Positions 27,679 to 37,703 are shown, counted from the stretch's first letter. The stretch is DNA of 64,000 nucleotides from Bog-473 sp963800725 (GCA_963800725.1 CAWDCE010000009.1:57011-121010), one strand, 5' to 3'. Notes: generated by a model not told the origin, from the sequence alone. Made by a program: numbers and translations.

Positions 27679-27947
27679 CTGGCGCCTCCCCATCCTCGCC
27701 CGACCGACGGCCCTCACGGTAGACGAGGACCCGAGATCCCGCATCTCTGATTGGTTGGGTTCACGTAAAAGCCAAAGTTCACGGCCCCGGGGGAAGGCGG
27801 ACGACCGCCTTGCCATCTCGTACTGACGTCGGCGGTGACCGATCCTCACGCCCGGGGGGCGCCGCTGGCGGCGGACGGATTCCTCGGGTGTCGGCGTCCA
27901 AAAGCAGGGCATGGCACGATTTCTGGCCCGCTTGCTAGCGTCGGGCT

Positions 27948-28868
27948 ATGAGTTCGAGATGGTCGACGATTTCGTATGACCAGTGGAGCGAAACCTGCGA
28001 CACTCTCCACGCACACACGCAACTTCTGGGCAAGCTTGCGGTGGCATTGGCACCGGCGGAACCCCAGCTCCAACATGCAGCCCTCCGCTTGACCGCCCGC
28101 GGCTGGGAGACCGCCCCTCTTCGGGCACCGGACGGTTCAGGTTCATTCGTCGTCGTGCTCGACCTGCGGTCACATGACGTGTTGGTCGAAACGAGCGGTG
28201 GTGGCTCCGAGCGGATTGCGTTGATTCCAGATCGTTCCGTCGGTGCGGTCACTCGCGACGTGTTGGCGACTTTGGCTGACTTGGTCGGCCCGGTCGAAGT
28301 CAACCTCAAGCCCCAAGAGGTCTCATGGGATGTGCCTCTCGATGCCGACGAGCAACACGCGCGCTATGACGCGTCTCAGGTGGCCGAATACTTCGCGGCG
28401 GCAACCCAAGCGGCGCTCATCCTGGCCGAATTCCGCGCTCCGTATCGAGGGAGATCGACGCCGGTGAACGCCTGGTGGGGCTCATTCGACCTTGCGGTGA
28501 ACTTGTTCTCGGGCCAATCGGCTGAACCCCCCTCAGACGACTTCATCATGCGTAATGCCATGGACGCCCAGGAGGTTGCGCTGGGTTGGTGGCCGGGGGA
28601 TCCGAGATACGCCCAGGCGGCCTTTTACGCGTACGCCCATCCCGCACCGGCAGGGTTCGGCGCGGCCACGCTGTCGCCGCAGGCGAGTCGGTTCGATGCA
28701 GATCTCGGCGAGTACATCCTCGATTGGAAGGACGTCTGCGAGAGTTCGGACCCACGGGCGGCCGCCCTTGAGTTTGCGCATTCGGCATTTCGCCACGCCT
28801 GCGCAGTCTGTGGGTGGGACCCCGATTTGTCCGGGAGTGCCGACGGCACGCCGCCGCCGGTTACATGA
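27948..28868 (+). CDS. DUF5996 family protein
   Basis: A 306-aa protein matching DUF5996 along its length: DTLHAHTQLLGKLAVALAP, RLTARGWETAPL, FRAPYRGRSTPVNAWWGSFDLAVNLFSG, QEVALGWWPGD, AAFYAYAHPAPAGF and GEYILDWKDV. The family is widespread in actinobacteria and proteobacteria, soluble, and of unknown function. It is a monocistronic unit here, facing a 400-base gap that contains a 16-base palindrome. Confidence 0.85.
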   Translation: MSSRWSTISYDQWSETCDTLHAHTQLLGKLAVALAPAEPQLQHAALRLTARGWETAPLRAPDGSGSFVVVLDLRSHDVLVETSGGGSERIALIPDRSVGAVTRDVLATLADLVGPVEVNLKPQEVSWDVPLDADEQHARYDASQVAEYFAAATQAALILAEFRAPYRGRSTPVNAWWGSFDLAVNLFSGQSAEPPSDDFIMRNAMDAQEVALGWWPGDPRYAQAAFYAYAHPAPAGFGAATLSPQASRFDADLGEYILDWKDVCESSDPRAAALEFAHSAFRHACAVCGWDPDLSGSADGTPPPVT

Positions 28869-29284
28869 AACAGGTGCTCACTGTCCGTCTCGAGGTCGAC
28901 GTCCAAGGCGCCACCAATGAATCGGCGCTCGGGCACAAGGGGCAAGGCACCCGCATCCGCCCCAAGCCTCAACGTCCAACTATTTGCAAATAGTGAAGGA
29001 TCGGTTCTCGGCGTCAACTGCGGCTTGACGCAGCAATAGCTGGGCGCCGGTTCCCTCGGGAAATGGGTGCAGGCAGACACCCGCGGTGATCGCCTTCTCC
29101 TTCGCCGCTGATCGCCTGGCTGACAGAAGGAACGCACACCTTTGAGGGGCGCGTGTCAGCCATCGCCAGTTCGCCGATCGTTGGTATGTTGGTATCGAAC
29201 CGGTGCACAGACCCACCTACGCCTTCATCTCGGGATCTGCGACAGGTGGGCGAGGCTCGACCGGGCCCGAGGAGGTTGGTGATT
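28869..29284. other. intergenic region with a 16-bp perfect palindrome
   Basis: About 415 bases with no supported gene. At 28979-28994 lies ACTATTTGCAAATAGT, a perfect AT-rich palindrome in GC-rich DNA, a likely protein-binding site. A 42-codon frame from 28865 lacks a ribosome site and was not called. Confidence 0.55.
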
Positions 29285-30550
29285 GTGATCGCAGCCTGGC
29301 GAGTCGTCACTTTGGACCATTCCGATCCGAACGTCTCGTTCGAAGACGTCATGAACCTGATGGACACCGCTGGACCGGCGTCGGGCGCGGCGTACAGCCG
29401 ATCGGACGTCGTCGAGTCCCTCCACGAGCATGAGCCGGCCGTCATGGCGGTTGCCGGCTCGGGGGAACTTGTCGGCGTCGCCGTGGCCCGCATCAGTGGT
29501 CCCGACGCCCATCTCCTGGCGTTCGCCCTTCACCCGAAATGGCGCCACATGGGCATGGGATCTGCTCTCCTGAGGGGTCTGGATCAAGAGATCATTCACC
29601 AAGGCGCCCGCCGCCTCGTGGCACTGATGCGGCCGGGCCAGATTGGCGAGGAAGCATTCGTCAATCAAGGGTTCACCCATCTCGACGGTCTGCATCTCTA
29701 TATGCGAGAAGCGTCGATGGTTCCCGAAGATCTGGCGCGGGTCGAGCAATACGGCGGCGGCTTCGTCGATCCGGGCCTCTGGGGCGACGTCAAGGGTTTC
29801 GTCGCGTTGAAGCAGCTCCTTGAACGTCGGGTCGTCGAACCCTTGCGGCATCCTGATCTGGCCAGTGAGCTCGGGCTCTTGCCTCCGGCCGCCATATTGC
29901 TCTTTGGCCCACCCGGCACGGGCAAGACCTCGTTCGCTCGAGCGATCGCCTCGCGCCTGGCGTGGGTCTTCGTCGAACTGCACCCTTCGCTTCTCGGTCA
30001 AGGCACCCAAGGCGCAAGCGCGTTGCGCCGAGCGCTCAGCGATCTGCAAAGGGTCGACCGGATCGTGTGTTTCATTGACGAAGCCGATGAAATCGCGGCC
30101 GATCGCACTGATCGACCTGAGAATCAGCCGCTCGTCAACGAGTTGCTCAAGGCCATTCCAACCTTCAAGTCGCGTCCGGAGAGTCTCATGGTCATGGCGA
30201 CGAACTCAATTGCCGCTATCGACCCCGCTCTCTTGCGTCCCGGACGTTTCGATCTCGTGGTCCCGGTGGGTGCCCCCGACGAAGGCGGCCGGGCCGAGCT
30301 GGCGAGCGAGTTCCTTCCCGTGGCGGATCCGACCAAGGTGGCTTCCCTGACCGCTGGCTTTACCCCGGCCGACTTCGCGCTGGTGGCACAACGCAGCGCG
30401 CAGTTGGCGTTTGATCGAGCGCTGTCGGGCGGTCCGAGCCGAGTCGAAACTGATGATGTCTTCTCCGCCATCGACGCAACTCGTGCTTCGGTCGATCTGG
30501 TCGCCGCAGAGCGATTCGAAATCGAAGCCGAAGCGTACGCCCGCTTGTGA
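29285..30550 (+). CDS. GNAT acetyltransferase-AAA+ ATPase fusion
   Basis: A 421-aa two-domain protein. Residues 1-145 form a GNAT acetyltransferase (VGVAVARI, LLAFALHPKWRHMGMGSALLRGL as the acetyl-CoA loop, FVNQGFTHLDGLHLYMRE). Residues about 165-421 form a classical AAA ATPase: Walker A GPPGTGKT at about 208, Walker B CFIDEADE at about 261, and the second region of homology with ALLRPGRFDLVVPV. GTG at 29285 sits 9 bases after GGAGG, although the frame is open upstream to 29153. It could couple ATP-driven remodelling to acetylation of a bound protein (inference). Substrate unknown. Confidence 0.85.
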   Translation: MIAAWRVVTLDHSDPNVSFEDVMNLMDTAGPASGAAYSRSDVVESLHEHEPAVMAVAGSGELVGVAVARISGPDAHLLAFALHPKWRHMGMGSALLRGLDQEIIHQGARRLVALMRPGQIGEEAFVNQGFTHLDGLHLYMREASMVPEDLARVEQYGGGFVDPGLWGDVKGFVALKQLLERRVVEPLRHPDLASELGLLPPAAILLFGPPGTGKTSFARAIASRLAWVFVELHPSLLGQGTQGASALRRALSDLQRVDRIVCFIDEADEIAADRTDRPENQPLVNELLKAIPTFKSRPESLMVMATNSIAAIDPALLRPGRFDLVVPVGAPDEGGRAELASEFLPVADPTKVASLTAGFTPADFALVAQRSAQLAFDRALSGGPSRVETDDVFSAIDATRASVDLVAAERFEIEAEAYARL

Positions 30551-30956
30551 CATGTCGCGGCGCTTCATGTCCCTGAAGCGTGGAGCCGCGGTAGCGCCGG
30601 CCCCCGGCTCGGGAGTCGATTGCCGGCTCAATCGTCGTTGAATCGAGTGCGTGACATGGGGAAGGCCCTTCCGTGGATCCTCGACGATGGGTCTCGAACG
30701 CGGCGAACTGGTCGCATCCCCAAGAAATGTCCGTCCGACGGAGCAGCAATGCATCGCTCGCTCACCCGAGGGGTTCTCTGTCGCGGCACAGTCTTTCGGG
30801 CGGCCGTCGAGAGTGGCCCGCAGGGCGCTTGGATGCAATAATTCATCCGGTTGAGCAGCCTATTCGCGCCGTGCGACGATGGGAAGGAGCGAAGCGACAT
30901 TGACGGCCGCCGGAGTGCGAGGCGGGTTCCACGAGTCCAAGGACGGTAGCAATCTG
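30551..30956. other. intergenic region without supported gene
   Basis: About 400 bases. A short hairpin at 30561-30580 (CGCTTCA-TGTCCC-TGAAGCG) just after the AAA gene may end its transcript, but no T-run follows. Confidence 0.4.
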
Positions 30957-32580
30957 ATGGGGGAAGACGACGCCGCCGAAGTCAAAGGGATCAGCCCCCG
31001 AAGGGCCACTCTGGTTGTCGCCCTGATCGGCGTCGTGATCACGCTTGCGGTTTCTTGGACGGCGTGGACATTGAACAAGAACAACGAACATCGATTGCTG
31101 GTGGTCCAGACCAAGCAGGCCGCGGCCATCTTGAGTTCAACCATTCTCAATGTTGAAAATCCGCTCGAGACCGCGCTCGGCGTTGAGTCCGCGACCGACG
31201 CCAACCCGCAGCTCTTTGCGCAGTTCGCTTCGAGCAACGTTGGGCCCGGGCAAACGTTCACCTCGGCCACCTTGTGGAAGGCGGACGGCATTTCATGGAT
31301 TCCTGCGCAAACGGTCGGCGCGAAGCCACTTCTGGATCCCAGTTCGCACCAAGTGCAGGCTTTGATCAACAAGGCCATCCACAGCCCGACCTTTGTCGTC
31401 ACACTGGTGCGCGCGGGCAACTCCGAGCGTGTCGTGTATGTCGTCGCCAATCCGAAAGACCCCCGCGTGGTTCTCTATGCAGAACGCGCAATTCCCGCGG
31501 AACCGAGAAGTGCCCGTTGAACGCAACTCTGCGTTTTCCGATCTGAATTTCGCGACCTACATCGGGCCGGGCACAAGCACCGCGGCTTTGGGTACGACCG
31601 ATGTCCCAATGAGCCAGCTCCCACTCGACGGCGACGTCGTTCGGACTTCTATCCCGTTCGGGGATTCGGCGCTCACCCTGGTCGCTGGACCCCGTGGGCC
31701 ACTCGGTGGCTCGCTCGGGGGTGCACTCCCGTGGATCTTCCTCGTCGGAGGGGCCCTCGTGACCACAGGGGCATGCGTCGTCACCTACTACCTCGTTCGG
31801 AGGCGCCGCGTCGCATTGCAAGACGCCCAGACCATCTCGGTGCTCTACGAGCGATTGGACGGCCTCTACGGGGAGCAGCGATCGATCGCGGATACCCTAC
31901 AAAAGGCACTCATACCTCAGCGCAACCCGTCCATTCCGAATGTGGAGGCCGCTTCTCGATACCTGGCCGGCGCAGACGGAGTCGAGATCGGCGGAGACTG
32001 GTTCAGCCTGATCGAGATCGACGATCGTCATTTTGCCTTCGCAGTCGGCGACGTATCGGGAAAGGGTGTCAACGCGGCAGCGATCATGGCGCGGCTGCGA
32101 TTCACTATCCGGGCATATCTCACCGAAGGCCATCTGCCCGAAGTAGTCCTCGAAATGTGCTCGCGCCAGCTGAGTGTGACGAGTGACGGGCATATGTGCA
32201 CGGTGTTGGTGGGCGTCGGTGACGTCACCACCGGGAAGATCAGCATTGCCAATGCGGGCCACTTGAACCCGCTGCTCGTTGCGGGCTCCAAAGCCAACTA
32301 TGCCGAGACTGAAGTCGGTCTCCCTCTCGGCGTTGCGCCCTGCGAGTATCACGCCACCTCGGTCCAGCTGACCTCGGGATCGATATTCCTCGCCTACACC
32401 GACGGACTGGTCGAGCGTCGGGGGGAAAGCATCGAGTTGGGGTTGGATCGTCTGGTGCGGACCGCTTCGGGCGCCACATCTGATCTCGATGCATTCGTCT
32501 CGACGCTCATCACCACGGTCAACAACGACGGGCACGATGACATCGCCGTCCTGGCGATTCGTTGGACGAATCCAGCCTGA
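30957..32580 (+). CDS. membrane-sensor PP2C (SpoIIE/RsbU) phosphatase, frameshifted
   Basis: About 541 aa. A first membrane helix (ATLVVALIGVVITLAVSWTAW) is followed by an extracellular sensor of about 210 residues (CHASE-like in position). A second helix (IFLVGGALVTTGACVVTYYLV), a short signalling helix (ISVLYERLDGLYGEQRSIADTLQKALIPQ) and the SpoIIE domain come next: EIGGDWFSLIEI, GDVSGKGVNAAAIMA, NAGHLNPLLVAG, AYTDGLVERRG and GHDDIAVLAIRW, with metal ligands intact. One extra base near 31499 breaks the frame (IPA should continue NREVPVERNSAF). The start is uncertain: ATG 30957 or 30879. It should control a STAS antagonist in response to an outside signal. Confidence 0.87.
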
Positions 32581-32875
32581 TCGCCACGTTGGGTTCGACC
32601 CTGGCTCGCAACGTGTCGTCAACCGCTCGGGTGGCCCCGCGGCATGCGCCACGCCCCAGGGGTCCAATACTGAGCCGTTCCGACAACGGCGTCCATCGAG
32701 ACGATCGCATGCGCGAGTCGCCCAGCACCCGCGCCCGGCTAGAGAACGGCACCGAGCGCGGGAACCGGTCGACCCACGGCGCATTCGCCGCATTGACATA
32801 GCGAAATGAGCGCCGACCGTGCTCGGTCGAGTGCCGACGCACACATCGCGGCGATCTTGTGGCCCAAATCGCGCC

Positions 32876-33133
32876 CTACAGGTAAGAATCCGTGCGCTGC
32901 TCCACGACTCGCCCGCGCCCGTTGTCGACCACGGTTCGATGCCTCCGAACCGATCCGATCGCCATGCCGATCAACGAAAGGACGGCACCAACGGCACCAA
33001 CAATCATGAGAATGACGCCAACTTTGTTGATGTTGAAACCGTGCTGGACCTGATTCGCCGTCACGGCGTAATCAAGGATGGCCCCCACGGCGAATGCGAT
33101 AATGCTTGCGACTAATCCGCTCGCTCCAACCAT
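32876..33133 (-). CDS. DUF6458-like small membrane protein
   Basis: An 85-aa protein from ATG at 33133 with GGGAGG four bases before it. Two membrane helices (ASIIAFAVGAILDYAV and VGVILMIVGAVGAVLSLIGMAIG) are joined by a short loop with NINKVG, then a basic tail RRHRTVVDNG. The order GAIL..., GWIL/GVILMIVGA..., RR.RTVV matches the DUF6458 family, common in actinobacterial stress regions. Function unknown. Confidence 0.65.
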   Translation of the reverse strand: MVGASGLVASIIAFAVGAILDYAVTANQVQHGFNINKVGVILMIVGAVGAVLSLIGMAIGSVRRHRTVVDNGRGRVVEQRTDSYL

Positions 33134-33287
33134 GAAACCTCCCCTTGTCGTGGTGCATGGAAAATGCCCATTTCGTTGGTGGTCAAACCAAATTCGTGGC
33201 GAATGTTCCAACTGGGCACGTCGATTCGAGGGCGTGCGATCAGCGCTGGGCGGCTGAAAGACGTGACGGGACCGGTAGCCTTGGCCC

Positions 33288-33729
33288 GTGGAAAAGGCGG
33301 ACGAAGCGGGAGCGACACCGAGCAGCAGTCGCCGAATCGCTCATCGAACAGCACAACTCCCCGTCTTGAGTCGAATGCTCTACAAGATCGAGCACTACAC
33401 GTCGCTTCCTCCGGTGGCGGTGAGTGTCACCGCGGTAGTGCTCGTCTTGGTGGCGACAATTCGTCGCGCTTCGGTTTCCCAACCGTCTGGTGGACGCATT
33501 TGATGTGTCGGCCTCCGCCATCACGCTCGTGATGGTGTTCGCTATTCAACACACCCAAGGCAGGGAACAGGCAGCAACGCAACGAAAATTGGATGAACTG
33601 ATTCGAGCGAGTCCCAATGCCAATGACTCATTGATAATGCTCGAAGAAGCCTCTCGGGAGATCATGTTGGAGGTCGAGGACGACCAAAGAGATCTCAAGC
33701 CGGATCCCCAGGGCGCAGTCGGGGGCTAA
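33288..33729 (+). pseudogene. low-affinity iron permease-like protein, two frameshifts
   Basis: Three frame segments align to one member of the low-affinity iron permease (Fe_permease) family: MLYKIEHYTSLPPVAVSVTA... in the first, RFGFPTVWWTH in the second, and FDVSASAITLVMVFAIQHTQGR plus QRKLDELIRASPNANDSL in the third. Breaks fall near 33455 and in a T-run near 33512. The complete protein would be about 147 aa with two membrane helices. Because the indels look like those elsewhere in the window, the gene may be intact in the real genome. GTG at 33288 is the likely start. Confidence 0.65.
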
Positions 33730-33928
33730 TTAATGCGCGGCCACGGCGGATGGGCAGTTTCCCTTCGCAAGCCTCGGTGCGGTGCGCAGTGCAGCGTGAA
33801 AAGCGGCGCTGACATCAATTCGGATCATTGTTCACTTCCCGAGGGAATGGCTGACTGCCGACGGGCGCCCACCGGAGCCAATGCAACGAGTTCGGTACCG
33901 GATATCTCCTTGCGTGTTCGTGATCTGA

Positions 33929-33954
33929 GTTAGCGCGCTGCGCAATGTGGGTAG
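33929..33954 (+). promoter_or_regulatory. SigB-like promoter before the 33989 gene
   Basis: GTTA (33929-33932), a 16-base spacer and GGGTAG (33949-33954) resemble the actinobacterial SigB/SigF consensus GTTT-N15-17-GGGTA. The downstream start is 35 bases away. Confidence 0.45.
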
Positions 33955-33988
33955 GTACCTATCGAATCGATATGAGGAGCGTGACAGT

Positions 33989-34684
33989 GTGAGCGCGTTG
34001 GACGAAGTGCCGACACAGGCCGACGTGGGACGACAGGCGCTGGGCAATGCGGCCAAGAGCGCCATACAACGAGTTCCACAAGTCGTCGCAGGCGCGCGCG
34101 ATGAGGCGCACCGCGAGGCCGGCCCGGCCCGCGGACATGCTCGCGACCTGTTGGACGGCCTGGTCGGCAGCCTCGGGGATGCGGTATCGGCGCCCCAGTG
34201 GATAGGCGCCGACACGTTGGACGACGTCGTGCGGAGCGGGAGCGCATTGATCGCCAAAGTGCCGAGTGCCATCGCTGCGGGTGCTCAAGCCAACCGGGGC
34301 GCACGCCAAGCTAGTGGGATCGCGCGTGACGCTCGACGTCGGTTGCGGCGTCAATCTCGAGGGATCAAGAGCACAAGAAGGATGTGGTTGCGACGGAGCA
34401 CCACGTTGTTAGTGGGTATCGGGATCGGCGTGATCGTCATGCGAGTGCTCAAGGTGAAAGGGCAATCGATTTTCGACGATGCGCCCGCGTCATCAACCGT
34501 GCGGCCACCGCAAGAGCGGGGACCGGAGGCCTACCACACCAGTAGCGTTGATCCGGGAGGCACGGGCGGCGTGTACCACGACCGCGAGGATTGCCCGGCG
34601 GGGCAGCGCATCTTGCCAGAGCATCGGGTCAGTGGCACCGGCGGAAGGAACCGGTGCAAGGACTGTGAGAGCCTTGTGCCCTAG
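33989..34684 (+). CDS. amphipathic-helix/one-TM protein with C-terminal Cys motif, unknown function
   Basis: A 231-aa protein from GTG at 33989 after GAGGAGCG. The first 130 residues are Ala/Arg/Asp-rich helices (QADVGRQALGNAAKSAIQRV, LLDGLVGSLGDAVSAPQW), then a basic patch (RRRLRRQSRGIKSTRRMWLRR). One membrane helix (STTLLVGIGIGVIVMRVL) follows. The C-terminus has DREDCPAGQRIL...GRNRCKDCESLVP, a three-Cys arrangement that could bind a metal. A SigB-like promoter precedes it. No family recognised. Confidence 0.65.
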   Translation: MSALDEVPTQADVGRQALGNAAKSAIQRVPQVVAGARDEAHREAGPARGHARDLLDGLVGSLGDAVSAPQWIGADTLDDVVRSGSALIAKVPSAIAAGAQANRGARQASGIARDARRRLRRQSRGIKSTRRMWLRRSTTLLVGIGIGVIVMRVLKVKGQSIFDDAPASSTVRPPQERGPEAYHTSSVDPGGTGGVYHDREDCPAGQRILPEHRVSGTGGRNRCKDCESLVP

Positions 34685-34695
34685 GGCCGGGCCAG

Positions 34696-35715
34696 ATGGC
34701 GCTCAAGGTGATGACGCCGCTCGAACGTGGTGAAACGATCGACGAGCGAAACAATCGCACCAGCTCTGGTAGTTCTGCGCGCCGCCCGCAACGCTCGGCG
34801 GTGCCGGCGTGGCAAGGTTGGGGTGTGGATCAGGGCCGCACCGAACGCGTAGTTGAAGGTCGGACGCTCGCGCTCTCGCATCTCGACAAGGTCCTCTTCC
34901 CCGAGACGGGGTTCACCAAAGGTGATCTCATCGACTACTACGTCCAGATCGCGCCGGCGATCCTGACCCATATTGCTGATCGGGCGTTGACGATGAAGCG
35001 GTATCCCAACGGTGTGGAGGAAAAGTTCTTCTACGAGAAGCATGCGCCTCCATCGAGACCCGAGTGGCTACGAACGATCGGCGTGTCCACCGCCGATCGG
35101 GAAGACACCATTGACTATGTGGTGGTGGACAACGTTGCCTCGTTGGTCTGGGTGGCGAATCTCGCCACGGTTGAACTTCATGTCCCGCTGTGGCACGTCG
35201 GGCGCCGACGGAGGTTGCCGGGCCCACCGGACTTCATCGTGTTCGACCTTGATCCGGGGCCGGGAGCATCGATCGTTGAGTGCTGCGAAGTGGCCCTCCT
35301 TCTCGAGCACCTGTTCGAAGGGCGGGATATCGAGATTCGGGCCAAGACCAGCGGTTCGAAGGGTCTGCAGCTCTATGGGGCCGCCCACAGCTCAATGGCC
35401 TGGGACGAAACTCGCGCCATGGCTCGAGATATCGCTGATGACCTGGCCGTTCACCAGCCGCATCTCGTCGTTTCCAACATGCGCCGGGAGCTCCGCCAAG
35501 GCAAGGTCTTGATCGACTGGAGTCAGAATCATCCCGCCAAGACGATGGTCGGTGCATATTCACTCCGGGGAAAGACCCGCCCCGAGGCATCGGCGCCGGT
35601 GACGTGGGACGAAGTCCGCCAGTGCCGAGATGCTGGCGATCCCGCGCACCTTGCCTTCGGCCCGGCCGACGTGCTCGCTCGAGTCGCAGAATTGGGCGAT
35701 CTGTTCGCCCACTAG
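34696..35715 (+). CDS. LigD polymerase-domain-like primase/polymerase
   Basis: A 339-aa archaeo-eukaryotic primase-type polymerase, as in the POL domain of bacterial LigD. LALSHLDKVLFPETGFTKGDLIDYY, RALTMKRYPNGVEEKFFYEKHAP, the catalytic DLDPG (VFDLDPGPG) and KTSGSKGLQLYG are family landmarks. LIDWSQNHPAKTMVGAYSLR supplies the final metal and nucleotide contacts. No ligase domain, nuclease domain or Ku gene is present in the window, so it is the stand-alone form. Such proteins can fill or extend broken ends in non-homologous end joining. Its start is 11 bases after the preceding gene's stop. Confidence 0.88.
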   Translation: MALKVMTPLERGETIDERNNRTSSGSSARRPQRSAVPAWQGWGVDQGRTERVVEGRTLALSHLDKVLFPETGFTKGDLIDYYVQIAPAILTHIADRALTMKRYPNGVEEKFFYEKHAPPSRPEWLRTIGVSTADREDTIDYVVVDNVASLVWVANLATVELHVPLWHVGRRRRLPGPPDFIVFDLDPGPGASIVECCEVALLLEHLFEGRDIEIRAKTSGSKGLQLYGAAHSSMAWDETRAMARDIADDLAVHQPHLVVSNMRRELRQGKVLIDWSQNHPAKTMVGAYSLRGKTRPEASAPVTWDEVRQCRDAGDPAHLAFGPADVLARVAELGDLFAH

Positions 35716-35840
35716 CACGGAGCGAGCGTCCTCAGCTCGGCCCGACGGCACTGAACGAATCGAGAGGGCCAAGGATCTGGGGGATGCGCAGATGGCAGCA
35801 CAGCCAGTTTGGTCGCCCCGCCACGGGCGGCGGGACATGG

Positions 35841-36524
35841 TTAGTCCAAGAGACGAGCCAGCGGGCTCTCATTCCAATGCGCGAGAAGATCGGTGCAGGA
35901 CCGGTAGACGGCCAGCGCACCGGCGTCGCGCAGCTCGCCTTCGCTAAATCCTCCGGTCTCGACGGCGGTGCATCCAATGCCGACCTTGGCTGCGGCTTTC
36001 ACGTCCCACACTGCGTCACCTAGGGCCAGGACCGATGCCGCCGGCACGTCCGCTCGTTGGAGGGCGATTGAGAAGAGGTCAGGGTGGGGCTTGGCCCGCT
36101 CGGCATCCTCACCACTGATTATGAGATCGATGCGGTCACGGGCGCCGAGCGTATTGAGGGCAGACGTGAGGCCCTTTTGATTCGCCGAGGTGACGATCAC
36201 CACCATGGCGCCACGGTCGCTGACCCGCGAGATCAAGTCATCCGCTCCGGGCAATGCGCTGACAAACCCGTCGAGCTCGCTGAAGTAGCCGCTCTGGGCG
36301 GCGCTGATTTCGTCATCATCGTGTCCCAGCAGCGTTGTGAGGACCTCGGTGCCGCCCATGCCGATGAGCCGGTGCAAATGCGCCATGGGTCGCCGCTCTC
36401 CGGCGTCGTCGAGCGCCCGCCACCAGGCAAATGTGTGGAGATAGTTGGTATCGACGAGTGTGCCGTCGACGTCGAAGAACACGGCTGATCGCCTGCTTTG
36501 TCTCACTGATGGATCCTCCTGCAC
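35841..36524 (-). CDS. HAD-superfamily hydrolase (phosphoglycolate phosphatase-like)
   Basis: A 227-aa HAD protein. Motif I is FFDVDGTLVDT, motif II TSANQKG, motif III the Lys in RAKPHPDLF, and motif IV GDAVWDVKAAAKVG. A helical cap lies between residues about 30 and 90. These are typical of beta-phosphoglucomutase/phosphoglycolate phosphatase-like enzymes; the substrate is not deducible. It is a single-gene unit. Confidence 0.87.
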   Translation of the reverse strand: MQEDPSVRQSRRSAVFFDVDGTLVDTNYLHTFAWWRALDDAGERRPMAHLHRLIGMGGTEVLTTLLGHDDDEISAAQSGYFSELDGFVSALPGADDLISRVSDRGAMVVIVTSANQKGLTSALNTLGARDRIDLIISGEDAERAKPHPDLFSIALQRADVPAASVLALGDAVWDVKAAAKVGIGCTAVETGGFSEGELRDAGALAVYRSCTDLLAHWNESPLARLLD

Positions 36525-37173
36525 GCTCTCACCAACGTTTCCGCTGGCCCTGTCGAGTTCCGTCTCATTTTCCGGGGTTCATTCGTCCCGCCGTCTCCAC
36601 CGTGCGGTGACCCAGATGCGCCTTGGGTTCCTGATATCTCACCGGGCTGCTCGGGTGGGATGACCATTGGGTGCATCAGTCCGTGACCCAGGTACCTCGT
36701 GCCGGCGCGCCCACGACCCGAACTTGCGCTCGCCCCGCTGGCGGATGATTGGAGGTGGAGTCATCGAGTTGGGTAGCTTCGTTCGCAACCTCGTGGGCCA
36801 ACCTTCGGCCGTCCCTCCTCGAATCCTCCGGGCCGCCTGCTCGGCTTCATTCCCCGACCGCAGTGATCTGAAACTGAGGCGGCATTGAGTGACGAGACGG
36901 TGCAGGTCGGCGTGGGATCGGCCAGAAGTTGGCACCGGTGGTCGTCACACGCGGGCCACGTTGCGCGGGGCCGTCCCCCCGGTCGTTGCGCACGATCGGG
37001 GGTGTGTCGCACCTCTCGGGCCGCCCCCTGTAGGGCAATTGGCGTTGCTCCTCGATTACTTGCATTGGACATGATGTCGGCATACCTTGCCTACGAAAAC
37101 GGATTGCCCGCTGTCCGTACCAATGCATATTGCAGCGGATTAGTTGTGCAAGGGACGTAAGGAGTCGGAGAAG
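36525..37173. other. long intergenic region without supported gene
   Basis: About 650 bases between a HAD gene and a STAS gene transcribed away from each other. All open frames are short and Arg/Pro-rich. It must hold both promoters, but no confident boxes were seen. Confidence 0.45.
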
Positions 37174-37554
37174 ATGACGCTGTCCGCGGATCGCCGAGCG
37201 GAACTGTCGATTTCAATTCAGAAGATCTCCCAACACGCCGTCGTCACCTTGGGCGGGGAACTCGACCTCGCCACCGTGGGTGAGGTCTATGCCGAGTTCA
37301 ACGCCTTAGTCCAAGAGGGGATTTGCCATATCTCGCTCGACCTTTCCGGCCTCGAGTTTGTGGATTCAACCGGACTTTCGGCATTCGTGACTGAACACAA
37401 TCGAGTCGAAGGAATGGGGGGCGAGCTCATCATCTTTTCTCCGCGGCCACGGGTACGCAGACTCTTCGAGGTGTCTGGACTGAGCAACCTCTTGGACATC
37501 CGGCCGGGGAACAGCGAATCCGACGCGACCTCGGGGTCCGCGTCCTTGAGCTGA
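37174..37554 (+). CDS. STAS-domain anti-sigma factor antagonist
   Basis: A 126-aa STAS protein. The order VVTLGGELDLATVGEV, HISLDLSGLEFVDSTGLSAFV and RVRRLFEVSGLSNLL is that of SpoIIAA/RsbV. The Ser of FVDSTG is the residue phosphorylated by the partner kinase. ATG at 37174 follows GGAGTCGGAGAAG. It likely binds an RsbW-type kinase when dephosphorylated by one of the two PP2C proteins in the window, freeing a sigma factor. Confidence 0.88.
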   Translation: MTLSADRRAELSISIQKISQHAVVTLGGELDLATVGEVYAEFNALVQEGICHISLDLSGLEFVDSTGLSAFVTEHNRVEGMGGELIIFSPRPRVRRLFEVSGLSNLLDIRPGNSESDATSGSASLS

Positions 37555-37703
37555 CCGCACGCCGGTGCGTTGGACCGGCCGCCACGTCCGACGCGGCGCC
37601 CAAAGACTCTCGATGCCGGCCGCCTTGGTCTGATCGGGACCTCGTGTCACCAACCGGTCGTGGCCTCGGTTCGCCTCCGCTCGGCTCGCCATGCCCGACG
37701 GCG

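Noticed and set aside
28865..28992. 42-codon frame starting ATG 28865
   Set aside because: Composition is random and the frame ends inside the palindrome; no ribosome site.
30561..30580. Hairpin after the GNAT-AAA gene as a terminator
   Set aside because: The stem is only 7 bases and no T-run follows; left as a note in the gap entry.
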